Numbered from the stretch's first letter, positions 12,126-24,293 are shown. The stretch: DNA of 64,000 nt from Psoroptes ovis (GCA_002943765.1 PQWQ01000047.1:1-64000), one strand, 5' to 3'. The notes: a model not told the origin generated them from the sequence alone. Numbers and translations are program-made.

Positions 12126-13285
12126 TGTTTGCTTGCTTGCTTGTGTATGCCAATCAATGATAATCATTTTATATCGAATAGTATTTAATATGAATTCATT
12201 TCATTCCATTTTTTCTTATTTTTAATAAGAAAAGATTCAAAATTTAAAAATTTCTATTAGATTCAATCAATGTCAATGAAAATCTTTGTTTATTCTTCAA
12301 TTTTTTTACATTATTTCTAATGATTGTGTGTGTGTGTGTGTGGCTAGAGTCAAACAAAAACAATTTAAAAATATTGTTTCATTCATTCATTCATTCATTC
12401 GCTGTGTGTATATGAAACGTTTTGAATCATTTAAATCATTGAATATAATAAATGAATAGATTTCCTTTCAAAATTAAACAATCGTTTATTTATTATTTAC
12501 GTATTTACAACATGAAAAATACCTGAATTCACATTCGTACATAAACATTTACATTCAATTTCGTTTCTACGGCGAAAAATAAATAATCATTTTTTTTTTA
12601 ATGAAATTTATTTTCAGTTTGATTTGTCAGTGTCGTAGCAGGCAGCAGCCATAGCAGCATTTACAATATTTTCAAAAATATTTCATTTTTACAGATTTGA
12701 TAATATTAATAATAATAATAATTTCATTTATTATTATTCATTCATTAATATATATTCATGATCGTCGATGATCGATGGTGAAAAACATTTTTGTTTGTTT
12801 ATTATTTATGTTTTGAATTGTTCAGATTCATTTTGATTTAAATTTCAGTTTTGTTAATGTGTAATAGATACATTCATACCAACGACAACGATAACAACGA
12901 AATATTTCGATGATTATCAACAAGTTTTTTCGAATGAATCAAAACAAATATATTGATTGATTGATTATACAACAATAAATAAATAAATAAACGAACTGAT
13001 CATACGGCGACAAGTTATTTGATTATTTTTGTTTATTTTTGATTAGTTTTGTTTTCACACATTTATTTTGATTGATTTTGAAAGAATTCTTTTTGAATTT
13101 TCAAAGATTTGTTCATCTTGATCTTTAAGTTGAATATTTTTTGATTTTATTTCTTTAATTATTTCTAATTAGATATTTTTTTTTTTTTTTGAATTTGTGA
13201 CAATTTTTTCAGTTCAAAAATAATCAATTTTTTCATCTTCTGATCATCATTAATATCAACGAATTGCTTTCAAAACAAATCAAAA

Positions 13286-14255
13286 ATGCCAACATACGAT
13301 GATCGTAAGAAAACGGTCAATTATTATGGTGTATTTGCATTGTGGGCATCGGTAAATATTATTATTATTTTTTTAAAAATTTTATTTAAGAAAATATTAG
13401 TTTGTCCGAAAAGTTCTTGCCGATTTTCCAATTATTTTCAACGATATAATCGGCAAAAACTTTTCGGACAACTTAATATATATTTTTTTCTAAATTTTAT
13501 TTTCAATTTCAATTTTTATTCACCATTGACACACGTATATGAATTTGGAAAAAAAATTTTTTCGAAAAAATAAAAAACGCCAAAAGCTATTATTATTGGC
13601 ATCATATTTTTCGCTATTCACTAGCGGATGTGAACAAATAGCATCAATGCAAATACAAATATGTTTAGCCATAATATTTTTATCTGGTTTATTATTGTTT
13701 GCTCTAAGCTTCTGTAATATTGCTCGTCGTTTATATCAATCAAAATTTATATTTTATTTCGTAAGTTTTTCATTTTTTTTCAATGAAAAAATATTGATGT
13801 ATTTTATTTTTGAGAAATGAAATAAATAAAATAAAATTTCAGAATTCAATTTTACTTTGAAATTCTCTATTTTTCAAATTTTAATTTCCGTTTATTTTAT
13901 TTTATTTATTTCTATTCGATCAATTTTTTAGATTGTCATCATATTGATAGCAATATCGATTGCATTAATATTTCTATCATATCAAACATGGAATCATGAT
14001 TGTAAAAGTGGTCGATATTATGAACGTAATAATCAATTGCTATTGTTATCCAATAATTATAATCAAAATATTAATAAAAATAATAGCAATTATATTAATA
14101 TGAATAATAATTTGAATAAAAAAGAAGAATTTGAACAAACATTACAATCGATATTGAAAAAACGTAATAATCATTATAATGTATCAGCATTATTGGATCT
14201 CATTGCATCGATATTGTTTATGTCATCAGCATATGCATTTAGAAATCGTTTTTGA
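13286..14255 (+). CDS. four-helix transmembrane protein, possibly MARVEL-like
   Basis: Three exons: 13286-13351, 13587-13760 and 13932-14255, all phase 0, giving 187 residues. The ATG at 13286 follows AAAA, a plausible start context. Hydrophobic segments are near residues 14-34, 43-66, 77-95 and 165-183, with short ends and an Asn/Lys-rich loop of roughly 70 residues between helices 3 and 4. The closely spaced helices and the final SALLDLIASILFMSSAYAF segment recall MARVEL or similar small tetraspan proteins, but no diagnostic motif is present. Intron 1 contains a hairpin element (13397-13476). Its acceptor at 13585-13586 lacks a good pyrimidine tract and is the least certain junction. Function unknown; membrane location is likely. 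Confidence 0.62.
13397..13476 (-). mobile_element. Hp-I hairpin MITE inside an intron
   Basis: TTAGTTTGTCCGAAAAGTTC on the left, AAAACTTTTCGGACAACTTAA on the right, loop reading CAACGATATAATC, so it is inverted relative to the 6503 copy. It takes up about a third of intron 1 of the membrane-protein gene; transcripts would contain the hairpin in sense. Confidence 0.88.
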
Positions 14256-14953
14256 AAAATTTTAATAATTTGGGTGAAAAAAAAAATACAAATTTTTATT
14301 CAAAGTAGTTTTAAAGTTAATTTTCGTAGTTTTTCAATGGAATTTTAAATTGTAAAATTACGAATTGAAACTATTCTAACCCTGTATATTCATAATAAAT
14401 TGGCTATTGAATTGTTTTCGATTCATTCTTTAAATACAAACACATACACACACAAACAAAAACACATTTGCACAATAATAATTTACATACATTCAATTCA
14501 AAAAAATACTATTAATAACAATAATAAATGTCATTAGCCATTAGATAGATATACGATATGGGAATCATGACAGGAATTTGAAAATTTGGAAAATTTCCTT
14601 TCGTTCGTTCGAAATTATTGATATTCATCATAAAAATTAATACAAAAAAATACAATTTTATTCAGATTGCTTACTTGTATTTTGTAAATAATTTGTCTAG
14701 TCCATCATATCATAACATTATCATATTGAATTATTATTATTATTATTGAATAAAATGACACATATTTTATCGAAATTTTGAAATTAAATAAATAAAATTG
14801 TTTTGAAATAAATTGATTTAAATCGAATAAAATGAAATTTTTTCTTTTTTTTTTCAAACAACAAACGATAATTTGAATTTGTTTTAATTTGATTCATATT
14901 CAAATTAAAATCTAAAATCGAAAATCAAAAAACAAAAACATTGAATCAATCTA

Positions 14954-15035
14954 TTTGGTTGTCCGAAAAGTTTTTGCCGATTTTTCAATGATTTTCTAAC
15001 GATATAACCGGCGGAAAACTTTTCGGACAACCTAA
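14954..15035 (-). mobile_element. Hp-I hairpin MITE
   Basis: Left arm TTTGGTTGTCCGAAAAGTTT, right arm GCGGAAAACTTTTCGGACAA, loop containing CTAACGATATAACC. The first bases (TTTGG) and one inner stem position have diverged. Confidence 0.86.
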
Positions 15036-15289
15036 TCTATATTTTGTTTTCAAATGTGTAAAATGTCATTCGCATGTGTTTATTATTGTATTGTATTGTA
15101 TTGTATTGATCATTTTTCAATCATTTTTCTCATGAATTTTTTTCTCTCAGTGGTAAAACCTACACTGAGAGATAAATATAAATATAAATATGTTTTGAAA
15201 ATGATTTCATCATTTCCCTTGATGATGATGATGATGATGATTAAGCATTAAAACATTGGAAAAAAAAAACAAAAATGGCCACGAAAATA

Positions 15290-15370
15290 TTAGGTTGTCC
15301 GGAAAGTTTTCGGCCGATTATATCGTAGAAAATCATTGGAAAATTGGCAAAAACTTTTCGGACAATCTAA
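15290..15370 (+). mobile_element. Hp-I hairpin MITE
   Basis: TTAGGTTGTCCGGAAAGTTT, loop TATATCGTAG, right end CTTTTCGGACAATCTAA, flanked by TA on both sides. It lies 260 bp from the 14954 copy and in the opposite orientation. Confidence 0.88.
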
Positions 15371-15941
15371 TATTAATGAATTTGAATATAAATATTATTA
15401 TCAACGATGAATAATTGTAGCAGCAGCAGCAGCTATAGTCTTCTATCTATCAATCTATCTTCTTAGCAACAATAAATTATAATGATAATTCATTAATATA
15501 TATACTGATGATGATGATGATGATGATAATGAGAAATTTATTTGTAACATTGTCATTGTTATTAATTGTTTTTTCATTTTTTTTTGAAATTTAGTCGAAT
15601 GTACTTAATCATCATACATCATATATTTCAAATATGCACAGATATTTGAATATTTATGTGTATAAATAGTTTTTCTCCATAAAAATATATAAATATAAAA
15701 ACATTATTTTCATATTTTTATTGCGATTCAATCATTCATCATTTTGTTCTCATAGCTGCTGCTATTGTGACTATAGTTTTTGTTAAATTTTTGCCATTTC
15801 AATCAATTATATTTGCCTTCTTTCGTTTGGAAACATAATTGTTCATCAATCAATTTATAATTAACTTACTTTTTGTAATAAGTATAAACTATAACCAGTA
15901 AAAAAAAACAATTGAATTTTGAATGCTCAAAACGAAAAAAA

Positions 15942-16721
15942 ATGTCAAAAATTGAATCATTACGTCAACGTTTTTTGAATGAAGCTCAAGCAAATCCATC
16001 ATTATATCATACAATTGATATTGAACGTGTAAAAAATGAAGAATGGCAAGTTAGACGTTATCTTGAAGAATTTAATAATGATGAAGATCAAGCATTTGAA
16101 TTGATGAAAAAATCATTACAATGGAAAATGGAATTCGGCATTCATGAACGTAATGATCAATATTTTCCTTTGGAATTTTATGATTTAACTGAATATCTTG
16201 GTAAAGATAATTATGGTCGATGTGTACAATTAGAAATATATCGTAATCAAATATTTTTCAAAGAATTATCATTACTTTATCGACAATATATTGCACATCA
16301 TTTAGAACGTATTGATCGTTTAGCTGGTGAAAATGGTTTTATATTATTATTGGATACAAATGGTGCCGGTGTTTCGAATATAAATTTAGAATTGACAAAA
16401 TTTAAATTAAGTATAATTGAATATTATCCGGGCAGTTTGAAACAATTTTTCGTTATCGATTTACCATGGATATTGAATCCGATCATGAAAATTATCGTTG
16501 GTTTTATGGGACCAAAAATTCGTGAAAAATTGTGCTACATCAAACGAAAACAATTATTTGAATATTTAGATGAAAAAATCGTACCGAAAACATTGGATGG
16601 ATTGAAAATGGAAACAAATCGTCCAGATAATCTAGTGGAATTTCGTTCCTGTTATAAACGTTTCGATTTGGATGAGAAATTCATAAATCATTATTATTCG
16701 GTACGCAAAATTAAGGATTAA
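15942..16721 (+). CDS. CRAL-TRIO (Sec14-like) domain protein
   Basis: Uninterrupted frame of 259 residues; the ATG at 15942 (AAAAAATGTC context) is the first in frame. The N-terminal helical part contains RRYLEEFNNDEDQAFELMKK, typical of the CRAL-TRIO-N region. The lipid-binding fold follows with ILLLDTNGAGVSNINLEL, then IIEYYPGSLKQFFVIDLPWI and the closing GPKIREKL helix region. The YYPGSLKQFFVIDLPWI segment is most like the CRAL-TRIO half of MOSPD2-type and related proteins; no MSP domain or transmembrane tail is present. Expected role: binding or exchange of a hydrophobic ligand (phospholipid, retinoid or tocopherol class) in the cytosol. The ligand cannot be told from sequence. No introns, unlike its neighbours. 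Confidence 0.85.
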   Translation: MSKIESLRQRFLNEAQANPSLYHTIDIERVKNEEWQVRRYLEEFNNDEDQAFELMKKSLQWKMEFGIHERNDQYFPLEFYDLTEYLGKDNYGRCVQLEIYRNQIFFKELSLLYRQYIAHHLERIDRLAGENGFILLLDTNGAGVSNINLELTKFKLSIIEYYPGSLKQFFVIDLPWILNPIMKIIVGFMGPKIREKLCYIKRKQLFEYLDEKIVPKTLDGLKMETNRPDNLVEFRSCYKRFDLDEKFINHYYSVRKIKD

Positions 16722-17170
16722 ATTCGAACATTGATTTTAAAAATTTGACAATTTTCTTCACCCTTTACTTTCTTCGATAATTATTTATTTTTTTACTTTG
16801 AACAAAGAACATTCTCATATAAGAAAAATTTTAAAAATTAAAACTAAATTATTATTATTATTATTGTTATTTACAAAATATCAAAAGAAAAATATTTACA
16901 ATTTATTTTTTCCATCAGTGATTCATTAATCCATTTATCTCATTGGTTTTTCAAATCGTTTAGTTCATTCACGGTTTTTCAAGGTATCAATTATACGTTT
17001 ATAACTATGATAATTATTTTGTTTTTATAATTCGATCAATGAAATCAATTGATTACTAATCAAAATCAAATTACAAACAAAATTTGATACGATGATCGAT
17101 GACTATTGCATTGTCTTGAACTTATATTGCATCAGTGACATTGATACAAAAATAATAATGAAAATAACAT
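16722..17170. other. convergent intergenic region
   Basis: About 450 bp separating the ends of the CRAL-TRIO gene (+) and the Ig-domain gene (-). AT-rich with short ATT repeats; it must hold both 3' UTRs. No other feature. Confidence 0.6.
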
Positions 17171-20100
17171 TCATGACAATGTCCTCCACTTCAATGACAC
17201 TGAACATGATAAACATAATAATGATGATGATGATGATGATAATAATAGTAATAATATGTATGATGATAATTTAAAAGATGATACATATGATGATGATGTT
17301 GATGATGATGATGCTTGATGATAATCATTACTATAATCATAATTTTTATCTCCCATCATATCAAAACTATTATTATTATTATTTTGTTGTTGTTGTTGAT
17401 GTTGATGATAATTTTGTAATTGTCTATTCTGTTGATATGTATAGATGTATGTTGGCCATGATGAATATAGATATGGTGTTGATGGTGGTGGTGCAATTTC
17501 TATTAATGTTAACAATATGAAATTCATTTAAAAGAGAGTTAGGAAATGAGAAAAATGAATACAAGTCATTGTATACTTACCATATAACCGGACGAGACCT
17601 TCTTTTTCGCCTAATACATTTTTTGCAACACATTTATAGCTTCCGAAATCTTTTTCATCTAAATTATAAATATGTAATTTCATTTTTGTACGATATGAAT
17701 CATGTTCTTCGGTTATATGATATTTTTTGATATTTGTTGTTGTTGACGATGATGATGATGATAAGGATGATTTTGATGTTGATGATGATGATGTGACAAT
17801 CAATTGACCATCATAACGTATCCATAATGTTTGTGGACGTGGTGATGCTTCACATCGACATTCTAATTGTACATCGCTACCAATTGTTGAACCGACCAAT
17901 TGATTTGATACTTTAATTTTTGGTCGAACTATTGGGCAAAATGAACGAGAAAAATTGGAAACAAAGAGTTCATTATTCAGAATAATAATAAAAAAAATTC
18001 CGATGAATTTTTCTTGGTATCGAATGTATGAAATATAATTACATGGAATGCAATGAATTTCACGATAAAAAAAAGAAAATCAAGGGTCTACAACCTCTAT
18101 AAAAAAAAATCGAAAATTTATCAATACTTTAATTACTTTCAAATACTTTGAAATTATTATTATTATTATTGTTTACAATGTATTATTTTCAATGTAATTC
18201 AAGGATTTTTTTTGCTTTCTTTATCACGAAATGTTAAGAAAATGTTAAGAAAATTTGCATTCTAATTGAATATTTTTTGCTATTATTTATTCCCTTATTA
18301 TTATTATTATTTCATTTACCCTTTATTTACTCGTTTGAAAGTAAAATGTTATTATTAATAAAACAAAACAGAAAATGAATAACTTGGAATTAAAAAAAAA
18401 CAACTGATTCGGCACAATGTTAAATTTGAAATGTTTTAATTACATAAAATGCGAAATGAATGGAATTATTCTACCGTTTGATACTGTTTTGAGAATAAGC
18501 ACATTTTTTTCATTTCAAAGAATTTTTCACATTAAATGAAAATCTTTGTTTTTGCAGCATTTCGAATAATGGAAAATAACAATAATCATTATATCAGAAT
18601 AACCATAAACGAAGAAAAAATTCCAAATAATTTCAAATATTACTTTCAGATAATTTGGTATGCATGCATATCAGTGTGTGTGTGTGTGTGTTAATGTACG
18701 ATGTTGAAATATTGATGTAAAAAAACTATTTCATTTCAATACTCTTCATGATTAACTTACAATTAACATGTACAATAATCCTTTTGCTTACGCTTGGAGG
18801 CACTGAATTGGATGCAATACAAAGATATGCACCCATATCATCTGATTTTTCATGAATTATTATTGGAAAAAAATTTGCATTTAAATTAGAAAATATGAGA
18901 AAAATTGAAATCCAAATTCAAATACCTCGTGTTACTTGTGTTATGTTCAAGTATTCACCTTCAACTTTTTTTGCTATTTGAAAAAAGCAACAAAACAATA
19001 CAAATTGTGATTAATGGTCTTAAAAAAAAAAAAAAAATTAGAAATCATAATCATATATACCTGAATAACGTTTACCACCATAAAGACCAAGATTAATATC
19101 TTTATTATCTTCACGACGCCAAACAATGGTCGGTTTTGGATGACCATTTGCATGACAACGTATCGAAAGACGATGTCTTTCATCTACATTAATATCGGAA
19201 CTAGTTGCATTATAATCGATTGTTGGAGCAACTATAATATTAATCATAATAGATCGATTAATTAATCAATAATTATCGTTATAATATTCAATGACAATAT
19301 ATACAATTGATGATACATACTAAGTATATCGAGAAAGGCAGCTTGACTAATTAATGGCTCGGTATTTATTTGACACATATACCATCCTATAAATATAATT
19401 AATTTTATCAAAATAATTAATCAAAAAATAAATATTTCATTGATCAAATTTAATCGATTTTTTTATTTTCGATTTGGTTCTGTTTATGATCATACCTTTA
19501 TCAGTCGGTTTCACTTGTTTTATATGCAAAAACCATTGTTTTTGATTATTATTATTAATAATACGAAATCGTGGATCTTTGGTGATTAATTGTGTTTGTA
19601 TTGAAATCAATTCTGGTTCAATCATTGAATTTGATTGTTGTTGCTGGTGATTGAATTGATTTAATTGATTTTTATTATTTCCATCATCATTAAAATTATA
19701 ATCATCCAATTTTTCAACCTTGAGCCAAGCAATCTAGTTTTATGGGGATATAAAAATTTTGAAAAATTCAAAAATTTAAATAAATTTCAAGTTTAAAAAC
19801 AATTGATCAAAATCATAATTCAAACAAATTAATGTAAAAACATTTGGAAAAACAGAAAATTCAATTAACATTTGACCAATGAATGTTTTGGGCTTGGGAA
19901 AATTAAATGATAAAAGTTTTTCTCGCTCCTTGTTTTAGCTTTACTTTCACACACAAATACATTTAATGTTCATACATTTATTTATATTTATTGACTTTTA
20001 TTTTTTTGATATTTTCTATTCTATTCACTCATTCATTCATTCATTCATTCATTCATTTGTTTTTCCATTTCAAATGAAATTAATGAACCTAAATTTACAT

Positions 20101-21836
20101 TTACATTTATCGAAAATGAATGAATAAATGAATTATTTTCCATTGATTTACTTTCAATTTTTCATCATCAGATTATCATTGAATTGAGTACAATTTTGTT
20201 TTTCTCCTTAGGAAGATGTATCGAAATAAATTTGTTTGGTGACCATTGTATTAAAATGTTTTTTTTTTTGGCCACATATTCAATGGAGGATAGAGTAGAG
20301 AGGAAGAAAAAGTTTGTATTTATGGTTGAATAATTTTTCTATTACCATTTGTATATTTATTGGATGAATTTGGTGTGACAAACATTTTGGAAAATCTCAA
20401 CAAACAACAAACAACACAACAACAATTCAATTCTAATCTATTCAATTTTGATTTCGATGAATATTTATTGTTTGTTTAGTTTTGTTTTGTTTTGTTTAGT
20501 TAAGTTTAGTTTAGTTGGTTGGTTGGTTGGTTGGTTAGCTGATGGTTAGATAGATAGCTAATGTTGTTTACTGTATAAATGTATATGTTTATGTATCCAA
20601 TGAATGTCCAAAGTGAATCGAATTTTTATTTATTTGAAATCGAAGTTGACTAAGGAATGAAAAATTATGCAAATGTACTCGGTTGTCCGGAAAGTTTTTG
20701 CCGATTATATCGTAGAAAATTATCGGAAAATCGGCAAAAACTTTTCGGACAACTTAATACAAATCAATACATACATTGATGAAATTGATTCTCAAAATAT
20801 AAAATAATGCACGAATATAAATAATGGAAAAAAAGGAAAAAAAATTTACATTTTTTTTATTATTCGTTGGTCAGATTAAATAATAAAAGAATATGAATGA
20901 ATATCAAAACGAATCGATCAAATCGATCAATTGATAAATAAGTAAAGAGTCTTACATTGAAAATTGATTGATTGATTGATTGATTAATTTAAATATTTTT
21001 GAATTTGATTTGAGAAAATGGAGAAATATTTGCCTTTTATTTTTGAATTACCCTACATTTTTTTCCATTGATTGTGGTAGAAAAATTTTCTCATAAAAAA
21101 ACCTAATTCAATCAATCAAATCAAATTGAATAAAGAATTTTTGAATGGAAAAATTCATAAATATCGAAAAATGATTTTTATTATCATTGACAATATATTC
21201 ACAAATCAATTGAATGATTAAACATGGTAAAATATTTTGTTCATATATATTAGGTTGTCCCATAAGTTCTTGCCGTTTATTAAATTTTTTTTTTCATTCG
21301 AAAAACTACAAGAACATATGGGACAACCTAATATTTTAAAGGACTTGAATCATGGATTCAAATTATTTGGGAAAATTTTGAAAGTTTCATTTCATTTATT
21401 TCTATTTTTTCAATGAAATGAAAAAAACAAAAAAATGAAAAAAATGGAAAAAATTCAAACATATGTGATTAGAATATACAATAGAATATGTATGGAATTG
21501 TATAGAATTTTCTTAAAAAATGATGGCAAATATTCTTCAAGAATTGAATCGAAGAAGTTTGAGCTTGAAAAACAAGATTATCTAATTTGAAAAGAAAGAA
21601 AAATATTTTTGAAATGCTCGAATTGACATTTAAGATTTTATTTTATTTATTCAAGTTGTCCGATAAGTTTTTGCCGATTTTTTCAATTATTCCCTACGAT
21701 ATAATCGGCAAAAACTTTTCGGACAACGCTTTATTTATTTATTTATTTTAAAAATTTTCAATTTCATTTATATATATTTCGATTGAAAAATATGAAAATG
21801 ATAAATGAATTTTGAATTGAATTGAATTGAATTTAT

Positions 21837-21870
<34 letters not shown>

Positions 21871-22687
21871 TTTTTGAAATTTTAAAAAATTTGAATTAAA
21901 ATAAAATTAAAAATTTGAAACATTTTCTCATTTTGACAAAATGAATTTTCAAGATGAATTTGAAGGAAAAAACAAATTCGATAAATGACATTTTCGTTAA
22001 TGATTTCATTTTTAAGAGAAAAAATTAAAGTTTTGTTTTTTCTCTTTGCTAAGATGCTAATGGAATTCTAACGCATCCAAAATGCATTAATTAAATTGAA
22101 TGGAAATGAATTTTTAAGAAAAATAAAATTTTAAAAGATTCTTAATTGAAATAATTGTTATTATTTTTTCTCCGTTTTCTTACGAAATAATTTCCTTATT
22201 TTGTCATTTAGTTTGAAATTTTGAAAAAAAATTTAATGTACAAATGATTCAATATTCATTTATTTATTAAAGAAAAAAAAATCACTAACCTTGTATGAAC
22301 CTAAATTATTGACAGCACATTCAAATGTTACATCACGGCCCAATGTTATTGTTTGATTGATGATCGGATTGATAAATTCTGGTGATGCATATTTGCCATT
22401 GTTATTGTTATTATTATTATCAATAGATTTTAATGTTGTTGATGATATTTTCAATGAAGATGATGATGATGATGATGGAAAAATGGCAGAACTTTTCCTA
22501 TGATTAATATTGCTAATATTATTATTATCTAAATGAAATAATGATCTTATATTATGATAATGTTTATGATGATTTGTATGATGATGATGATAATGGTGAT
22601 GGTGTTGATGATGATCATGATCATCATTCGAATATGTTTGAATCACATTATTATTGTTATTATTATCATAATCGACGAAATGGCAAT
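17171..22687 (-). CDS. three-Ig-domain adhesion protein, DIP/lachesin (IgLON) type; 5' exon missing
   Basis: Eight exons that join in phase: 22687-22290, 19733-19496, 19386-19321, 19231-19061, 18973-18926, 18841-18761, 17928-17581 and 17499-17171, giving about 559 visible residues. Ig1 has FEC, IAW and DKGWYMCQINTEPLISQ; Ig2 has IRC, IVWRRED and MGAYLCIASNSVPPSVSKR; Ig3 has LECRCEASP, LWIRYDG and DFGSYKCVAKNVLGE. These match Drosophila DIP proteins, neuronal cell-surface partners of Dprs, and lachesin. Odd points: a His-rich stretch before Ig1, an Asn/Gln-rich insertion inside Ig1, and a C-terminal hydrophobic Leu/Ser run consistent with GPI anchoring. The first listed exon starts in phase 1, so a signal-peptide exon must lie upstream (above 22687); I could not place it. 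The 2.5-kb intron before exon 19733-19496 holds three hairpin elements. Confidence 0.85.
17929..18760. other. intron of the Ig-domain gene (832 bp)
   Basis: AT-rich intron between the Ig2 and Ig3 exons, containing a GTGTGTGT tract near 18674-18692 and an ATT repeat near 18160. No hairpin element and no open frame of note. Confidence 0.7.
20678..20756 (+). mobile_element. Hp-I hairpin MITE (intronic)
   Basis: Left arm CTCGGTTGTCCGGAAAGTTT with the outermost bases altered; right arm CAAAAACTTTTCGGACAAC; loop TATATCGTAG. Antisense to the host Ig gene by my orientation rule. Confidence 0.87.
21250..21331. mobile_element. Hp-II hairpin MITE (intronic)
   Basis: TTAGGTTGTCCCATAAGTTC on the left and ATATGGGACAACCTAA on the right, flanked by TA. 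The loop region is T-rich and ends TTCATTCG. One inner stem position on the right arm has changed (CTACAAGAAC). Confidence 0.87.
21651..21728 (-). mobile_element. Hp-I hairpin MITE (intronic)
   Basis: Arms GTTGTCCGATAAGTTTTTGCC and GGCAAAAACTTTTCGGACAAC with loop CCCTACGATATAATC. The terminal TTAGG/CCTAA bases are lost on both sides (TCAA... and ...GCTTT). Confidence 0.83.
21840..21869. repeat. T30 homopolymer
   Basis: Uninterrupted run of thirty T on the plus strand in the large intron of the Ig gene, the longest homopolymer I noticed in the window. On the minus (sense) strand it is poly-A, possibly a retroposed tail. Confidence 0.9.
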
Positions 22688-22874
22688 CTAAAAATGAAAA
22701 TAAAGATGAAAAATAATGGAAAAATGAATTCATTTCATTTTTTAAAATCAAAACTAGGAAATTTCAATGAGTGAAAATTATTTGATTTCAATCAAAGAAT
22801 TCTTGGGAATTCTCGATCGAAATTTCGATCGAAAATTCAAATCAAAATATCAAAACAATTTTTTATTATATTCT

Positions 22875-23115
22875 AATTGCCATTGACAATACACTTGTTC
22901 TGTCTAAAGTGGTTGAAAGCAAGCTTATTTTTGCCTATTCATTGTTATTGAGTCTGATGTACACAGCTGTGAATGTGTCAAGTTTAATCCTTCGCATTTT
23001 GAGTCTTTTTTTGTCAACGCTTATTAGCAACTAGTAGCCATTATCTTGGTAGTACAAATTGGTACAAGTAAAAGGCCTGAATTGCGCTTATAGTAGGCAA
23101 GAGGCCAAAATAAAA
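22875..23115. other. less AT-rich, non-repetitive island
   Basis: Distinct composition from its flanks, including AGTCTGATGTACACAGCTGT and AAAAGGCCTGAATTGCGC. No long frame and no hairpin element. An enhancer-like or decayed-exon identity is possible; the sequence alone does not decide. It lies 190 bp upstream of the first recognised exon of the Ig gene. Confidence 0.35.
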
Positions 23116-23310
23116 AATCAAAATTTCAAGCCCCATTCAAGAATATATAAATGGTAATGACTTTTAAATGTGATTATTATCATTCCATTTCGAAATTTCA
23201 TTTCATTTTTTTCGAATTCGATCTGATTTTTTTTTTCATTCCATTTTTATTTTAAAATAAAAATAATTCACAATGATTATAATGATAATGTAATTTTTAA
23301 GGTATATAAT

Positions 23311-23392
23311 ATAGAGTTGTCCAAAAAGTTTTTGTCGATTATATCGGTAGGGAATTATGAGAAAATCGGCAAGAATTTATCGGACAACCTAA
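23311..23392 (+). mobile_element. Hp-I hairpin MITE
   Basis: Left end TAGAGTTGTCCAAAAAGTTT, loop ATATCGGTAGGGAATTATGAG, right arm CAAGAATTTATCGGACAACC. The two arms carry different variants (AAAAGTTTTTG versus ATAAATTCTTG). Confidence 0.83.
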
Positions 23393-24199
23393 TAGAATAT
23401 ATTTATCATGATTATTAGACAAAAAAAAATTTTTTTTTTTTGCATTTTCTACCATAATCATAATCATTTTAGAATTATTCAAGTATTATTTAAGCAATAA
23501 TAATAATATAATAATAATCAAAGCAATAATCATTATTATTATTATTCAGTTATTATTCAGTTGAAATCTAAACGAATGAAATAAAATATCCGAAAAATTC
23601 ATGATTTCATGAATTCTATGCCGTTTCAACATTGTTTCGGGGTGTTGTTTTTGACATAAATTTCATTGAAATGTATCCGTTACATAGAGCTTGATTCTAT
23701 GACAAAATCTTCAATAGAATATTTTCCGAATACATTTGAATACCTATGACAAATTTAAACATTAATTTGATATTAATTATATCTTTGCTTTTTTCTATCT
23801 TCTCCCACTCTTTCTCTCTCTCTCTCTCATTCTTTGGTAGTTGTTTTCAATCAATTCTGGTTGTTTTGGTTGACGAGAAAAAAAATCAAAGAGAAAATTA
23901 TTATATAAATTTAAAAATTCATAATTTGTAATAATGGAAATGAAAAATGAATGTAAAATTGACAATTTTATTTCAGTTTTGATTATAATTTCTATTCATT
24001 CATTTGAATATTACATTCAATACACAATAATACAATACAATACAACCAAAAATGACATTTGAATTTATATGAATTATAATAATGATTATTATTATTATTA
24101 TTATGATTATATTTTTCATCATTTTAATTATATATATCCAATTTTCGATTCACCAAATTCATTCAAATAAAAAATTTAATTTCAATTGTTATTATTGTA

Positions 24200-24293
24200 T
24201 TAAGGTTGTCCGAAAAGTTTTTGCCGATTATCATCATCATCATTATCTGAGAAAATCATTAGAAAATCGGCAAAAACTTATCGGACAACCTAA
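24200..24293 (+). mobile_element. Hp-I hairpin MITE with microsatellite in the loop
   Basis: Arms TTAAGGTTGTCCGAAAAGTT and AACTTATCGGACAACCTAA. The loop has gained ATC/CAT trinucleotides (about 24230-24244), lengthening the element to 94 bp without damaging the stem. Confidence 0.87.

Larger units (their letters stand above)
9466..13285. other. divergent intergenic region
   Basis: 3.8 kb between the minus-strand RRM gene and the plus-strand membrane-protein gene, so it should hold both promoters. It contains a CTCF/YY1-like motif (9942-9956), hairpin elements at 10725-10805 and 11530-11609, a GT microsatellite, a GC-rich patch at 12060-12125 and an isolated strong minus-strand 5' splice-site match at 11831-11836. 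Confidence 0.55.
14256..15941. other. intergenic, tandem plus-strand genes
   Basis: 1.7 kb between the membrane-protein gene and the CRAL-TRIO gene. A polyadenylation-type AATAAA lies at 14394-14399, about 140 bp after the stop. Two hairpin elements (14954-15035 and 15290-15370), a TATTG repeat near 15085 and ATG/GAT repeats near 15220 and 15510 follow. No further gene is seen. Confidence 0.55.
19734..22289. other. large intron of the Ig-domain gene (2.56 kb)
   Basis: Interrupts the Ig1 domain at the LGSYK/IAWLK boundary. Contains a TTCA repeat (20034-20056), a GGTTGGTT repeat near 20517, hairpin elements at 20678, 21250 and 21651, and a 30-base T run (21840-21869). No exon-like frame between. 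Confidence 0.7.

Noticed and set aside
17171..17527. Plus-strand frames overlapping the last Ig-gene exon (17092-17274 and 17278-17520)
   Set aside because: Met/Asp runs from the GAT repeats that encode Ser/His on the minus strand; shadows of the real exon.
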